Source: Rozella allomycis CSF55
Taxonomy: Eukaryota; Rozellomycota
Assembly: GCA_000442015.1 (NCBI GenBank)
Contig: KE561091.1
Coordinates: 1-45,850, forward strand
Direction: 5' to 3'
Length of the DNA: 45,850 nucleotides
Below the pieces are notes generated by a model. It ran no database searches. It was not told where the DNA came from and saw nothing but the letters and a program-made list of their open reading frames with translations. Within the stretch, counting starts at the first letter, position 1, and every line of letters begins with the position of its first letter. Shown here piece after piece: positions 42,543 through 45,850 of the stretch. A program made the translations under genes and the position numbers.

Positions 42543-43581
42543 ATGGGAGACGACGATTACCTTGACCCTGTAAAAATACATTGTTAAATATACTAGGAAT
42601 CTGAATATGAACCTTTAGAAGATGAAGAACTCGAAGGTAAAAGGAAAAGAGGTCGACCCAGGAAAGTTCTTCCTCAGCCCACCCCTATCCAAGAAACAGT
42701 AAAAGAAACACGTTTGCCTACGCTGGAAGAAATTCAAGAACGTTCATTACTAGAAAAAGGGGAGATTATTATGAATGATGATCCAAACGGGGCGCGAAAA
42801 TTGCTTGAAAAAATGGGATATCCCATTCCAGAGGAGGTTACCGGTCCATTGGGATTTCATGTTTTCCAACTGGCTAGCAGATTAAATGAAAAGAATTTAA
42901 AAATGTTCTACGCGAATTCTCTTGAAGTCGGAAGGCATTTGGGCTTTAGGGATAGTTACACATTTTATTTAAAACATGATCATTTTGTGAAAATACCAGT
43001 GAGTGAAATTGAGAGAAATTGGCTGATAGAGAAACGCTTGGTGGCACCAACATCCAGGTCCAGGACAATGTCATTTTTAAGGCTTGATTTGCTGCTAAAT
43101 TTTTTCACTTTTACTCCTCTGTTAGCGGAAAATGCTGTAAAACCTCCTTCTACTGTACGAGTCGGTAAGCCATTCAGTTATTTTATAAAAAGGCACTGAA
43201 GTTTTCATTGAAGTAGAATCCGATGAAGAAGCTAAATACCTATCTGATGATGAAGCTATGTATGCCACAAGATATCGCAAAAAGCTTGCGAAACCTCCTA
43301 ATGAAGACGGTGACCAACAAGACAAAGCTTTTGCTGATGCTTGTAAAAAATCAGCGTCTTACAATTCTCACCTCGCCATGATGAGATCAAACAGATCTTC
43401 TCTGTCACAATTCAATTTACATACAGAGGAAACTTTAGTACCCTTTAAATATGTCTCTCCGTTTAATCAATGGTGCCAACCACAAAATGATGTCAGCGCT
43501 TTCAGGGTAGTTCTATACGATCGCCCAGAAAGGACCTATACAAAGCCTGCTTTATTAAAACACCAGAATAAATTTCATTGA
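42543..43581 (+). CDS. Nuclear protein with AT-hook-like motif, unknown
   Basis: 327 aa with introns 42570-42596 and 43165-43192 (27, 28 nt). An acidic N-terminus is followed by GKRKRGRPRKVLPQP, an AT-hook core, so DNA or chromatin binding is likely. The middle (LEEIQERSLLEKGEIIMNDDPNGARKLLEKMGYPIPEEVTGPLGFHVFQLASRL...ARNSLEVGRHLGFRDS type) is helical. The C-terminal part has EVESDEEAKYLSDDEAMYATRYRKKL. I do not recognise the family; a chromatin-remodelling subunit is a guess. Confidence 0.65.
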
Positions 43582-43668
43582 CGTGATAGATATCTCTGTC
43601 ACGGGGATGTCAACGATTAATTTAGCTTTCATTATTATCAGATTTAATTTTTACCAATGCAAAACTTT

Positions 43669-44070
43669 CTCTCTGTCATTCCTGACCCAAAGAGGGTCTA
43701 TGACGATAGCATGGGTACTAACTCCCTGACATATATCTTGAGGTACTATCAGTAGTACTGAATACAAGGATAACATCCATCCATTGAGGATCTGAATCTC
43801 ATGTTACGCTAGACAATGCCCTGCCAAGGTCATTGACGATAGCATAGAGTTCACAACCTTAATAGAGCTATTAAGGTTTCTCTATTGATAACTAACATAG
43901 ATTTCATACTCATTCATGAAGACCCAATATGGATAAGTTATGCTAGACAATGCCCTGCCAAGGTCATTGACGATAGCATAGAGTTCACAACCTTAACAAA
44001 GCTATTAAGGTTCTTCTAGTGATAAATAACACATATTCAATACTCATTGATGAGGACTCAATATGGATCT
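43669..44070. repeat. Three tandem units of about 134 bp with internal hairpins
   Basis: Units begin at about 43669, 43803 and 43937. The last two are exactly 134 bp apart along their length and share long identical stretches (GACAATGCCCTGCCAAGG, GACGATAGCATAGAGTTC). The first is diverged but keeps GACGATAGCAT 133 bp upstream. Each holds an inverted repeat: 43743-43758 (6 bp), 43855-43878 (10 bp, loop 4) and 43989-44012 (8 bp). Confidence 0.85.
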
Positions 44071-44084
44071 CTTAATATGATAGA

Positions 44085-44110
44085 TCTATAAATAGGATAC
44101 TATTTATAGA
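44085..44110. repeat. Perfect 11-bp inverted repeat containing TATAAATA
   Basis: TCTATAAATAG at 44085-44095 and its exact reverse complement at 44100-44110, separated by GATA. It lies just after the tandem repeats and 140-170 bp before the caleosin coding region, so it might act as promoter, cruciform or terminator. An LTR-type promoter was considered, but no terminal repeats or target duplication were found. Confidence 0.6.
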
Positions 44111-44248
44111 AAGAATCAACCATATAAAACTCCAAGGAGATATCAATAAATAGAACGGAGGATAATCCATTCTCAATCGACATCAGTTTTTACTCTTTTT
44201 ATCTTACGATTTACTATCCAATTTATGAGGATTAAGATACTATAAGCG

Positions 44249-45003
44249 CATGGAGCGACACTCTCTGCAGCTTTAGAATCGCCTATTACATTCGAACGAC
44301 CATTGCCTGCCGATCTTGAAAAGAGTATCACTAATCCAGGTTTTCCGAGATTAAACGTTGCATTGTCTCGCGAAAACCCTAATGTCGAGAGTTCAAATCC
44401 TAATATGACTGTGTTACAGCAACATATTTCATTCTTTGATAGAAACAAGGATGGAATAATATACCCTTGGGAAACTTGGGAAGGTATTTTTGTAAGGCAT
44501 GATATTATTAAGGTTTCAGAGTGATGGGCTTTAACTTGTTAATGTCATTGATTGGAACTTTCCTGATTCACTTGACCATGGCGATCCCTAGCTGGGATAG
44601 TATTTTCTATTTTGACCCGTTTATGGGCGTACTTGTCAAAAACATTCATTCGTGCAAACATGGATCCGACAGTGAAGTGTATGATACGGAAGGTAATTTG
44701 ATATCTCTATTCTAAAATCACAGGACGGTTTGTACCACAAAAATTTGAGGAAATCTTTTCAAAATATGCGAAATCTAATCCCGAATATCTGACTTTGGGA
44801 GAACTTTTTTGTTTTACTGAAGGAAATAGGAACGTCAATGATTTTTTTGGCGGGTAATGAATCGAAGTACGTTTAAATAATAGTCTTGCCGCCAAGCTAG
44901 AATGNATGAAAAAGGTAGGATTAAAAAAGAAGATATACGCAGTCAATTCGATGGCACATTATTTCAAAAGATGGAAGAATTGTTTAATCAAAAAAATAAA
45001 TAA
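44249..45003 (+). CDS. Caleosin (Ca2+-binding lipid-droplet peroxygenase)
   Basis: Haem peroxygenase on lipid droplets or ER. The reading frame is open from GCG CAT GGA (44252), with no ATG in frame nearby, so a 5' exon is probably missing; the start is approximate. N-terminal family stretch [22 protein letters not shown], then EF-hand [34 protein letters not shown] membrane segment with nearby prolines, [19 protein letters not shown] with the haem-ligand His, and [30 protein letters not shown]. Introns 44484-44512, 44693-44723, 44854-44883 (29-31 nt). At N44905, about ten residues expected after KLEW are missing and the frame shifts. The end is [28 protein letters not shown]. Confidence 0.9.
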
Positions 45004-45017
45004 CATGCAGTTTATGG

Positions 45018-45765
45018 TTAATCATCGATTACTATTATGTCTTCTTCCTTTTCTTCCTTTTTCTTTTTCTCGTCTTGCACTATAATAACCTCGCAATCAT
45101 TTTCCATTTTTCTTTTCTTGTCTTTTGCTTTAGTAGAAGAAGATGATTCATCAGAAGAGACATCCACAGTTAATTTCGAATCTACCAGGTCTTGCAATAG
45201 TACTAATTTCAGTTGCAAGGAGCCTGTTACATTTAAAGGTCTCGTTGCTTCTATTGAATGATCTAGATTCCGCAGCAAACGCTTTTTTTGACTTTCATTT
45301 GAATTTACACACCCAGCGGCATAATTGTTTTCCACCTTGGACTGATATAATTGACACTTCTTACCATGAAAGAAACAAGACCAATTAGAATGGTTAGAAT
45401 ATTCCATCCAGGATTCCATGATTCGGCTGATTATTTGGAAGTTATAAGCATACGATGATAGTCACTGATAGTCAAACAGATTCTAGCGTTTGGCTGAAAT
45501 CTCCCATTTGGTGTGATCATTCTAATGCTAGGCGGTTTAAAAGGATATTCTTTTGGGAATATAACTGTACCGTGATATTCACCGCCCTCATATGGAGTGT
45601 CTTTGGGTCCTTTAATAACATAATGCCTTTCTAAAGCCATCAGGGATTTTACCATTCCAGAATATTATTTTCCAGAGGCCTTGCTGTAACAAAATCGGGA
45701 CTTTCGTTTATCATCATTTTCAGTTCATTTTGTAGCCTTTTGGTTGCTTTTTCAGGTATAGACAT
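45018..45765 (-). CDS. Ubc6/UBE2J2-type E2 without tail anchor, SIM-like C-terminus
   Basis: 221 aa with introns 45336-45364, 45427-45453 and 45627-45652 (26-29 nt). The UBC core matches Ubc6/UBE2J2, the ER-associated degradation E2: [70 protein letters not shown], with catalytic Cys in ARICL and TPN in place of HPN, as is usual for this group. Family members end in a transmembrane anchor. This one ends in an acidic, Lys-rich tail with EVIIVQDE and EDIIVIDD, both of SUMO-interacting-motif form (three aliphatics next to acidic residues). A GT-AG interval of 28 nt (about 45220-45247) inside the tail would truncate the protein if spliced. Confidence 0.88.
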
Positions 45766-45769
45766 TTGA

Positions 45770-45780
45770 GTGGCTAAGTT
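45770..45780 (-). promoter_or_regulatory. CTTAGCCAC motif upstream of the E2 gene
   Basis: Minus-strand AACTTAGCCAC 4 nt before the start codon, matching the motif upstream of the 551-aa secreted protein gene. Confidence 0.35.
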
Positions 45781-45850
45781 GAAGGTACAATATGTCGATA
45801 TAAGTTTCATATATGGCAATATCTACGACCTCAGTATTGACAATTTATAT

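Noticed and set aside
43600-44172. Solo LTR of a retrotransposon
   Set aside because: A TATA-like box and late AATAAA fit, but no TG...CA ends with target duplication and no second copy are seen, so only a tandem repeat is claimed.
45813-45850. Start of a new plus-strand gene (MAISTTSVLTIY)
   Set aside because: Only 12 codons before the window ends, with no supporting signal.

Overview
The window reads as nuclear DNA of an AT-rich, very gene-dense, flagellated relative of fungi. A Rozella-like (Cryptomycota) organism fits best, but this is inference from gene content. A radial-spoke protein (RSPH9) implies motile flagella. Sec66, a SOG2-like leucine-rich repeat protein, PAS kinase and Gpi1 point to fungi. 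Sestrin, an ASPP-like protein and an NPL4 with a C-terminal NZF finger are features most later fungi lack. Codon use is standard (TAA, TAG and TGA all stop). About 75 introns could be placed from reading frame and homology, and every one is 25-31 nt long.

Layout. 1-3.1 kb: two tRNA-Asn genes, a neutral sphingomyelinase-type phosphodiesterase, an unresolved secreted-protein locus and cytochrome c. 3.4-7.7 kb: NPL4, the SOG2-like protein and a small RBB1NT chromatin protein. 7.8-11.2 kb: a C2-RA-coiled-coil-ankyrin-SH3 protein of ASPP type. 11.3-18.1 kb: a tail-anchored protein, guanylate kinase, RSPH9, Sec66, a DHTKD1-type 2-oxoacid dehydrogenase E1 and a ZCCHC9-like zinc-knuckle protein. 18.2-22.6 kb: RFC1, a SIL1-like ER factor and RLP24. 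23.8-29.6 kb: GPI1, PAS kinase, an HP1-type chromodomain protein and NudC. 29.7-35.2 kb: a PH-domain protein, a secreted cysteine-rich protein, a two-RRM protein and the mRNA exporter NXF/Mex67. 35.3-38.8 kb: a large secreted protein, a type I membrane protein and a small unresolved gene. 39-43.6 kb: sestrin, an AIG1-like GTPase and an AT-hook protein. 43.7-44.1 kb: tandem 134-bp repeats. 44.2-45.8 kb: caleosin and an unusual Ubc6/UBE2J2-type E2.

The genes are mostly housekeeping: mRNA export, ER quality control (NPL4, Ubc6-like, Sec66, SIL1), replication, ribosome assembly, GPI anchoring, and nutrient or stress signalling (PAS kinase, sestrin). There are no operons. Neighbours are convergent or divergent with gaps of tens of bases, and GPI1 overlaps the end of the PAS kinase gene. 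Four loci encode predicted secreted or surface proteins that I do not recognise. Several otherwise well conserved genes carry a single frame change, and five isolated N characters occur, so part of the apparent damage is probably consensus error rather than gene decay.
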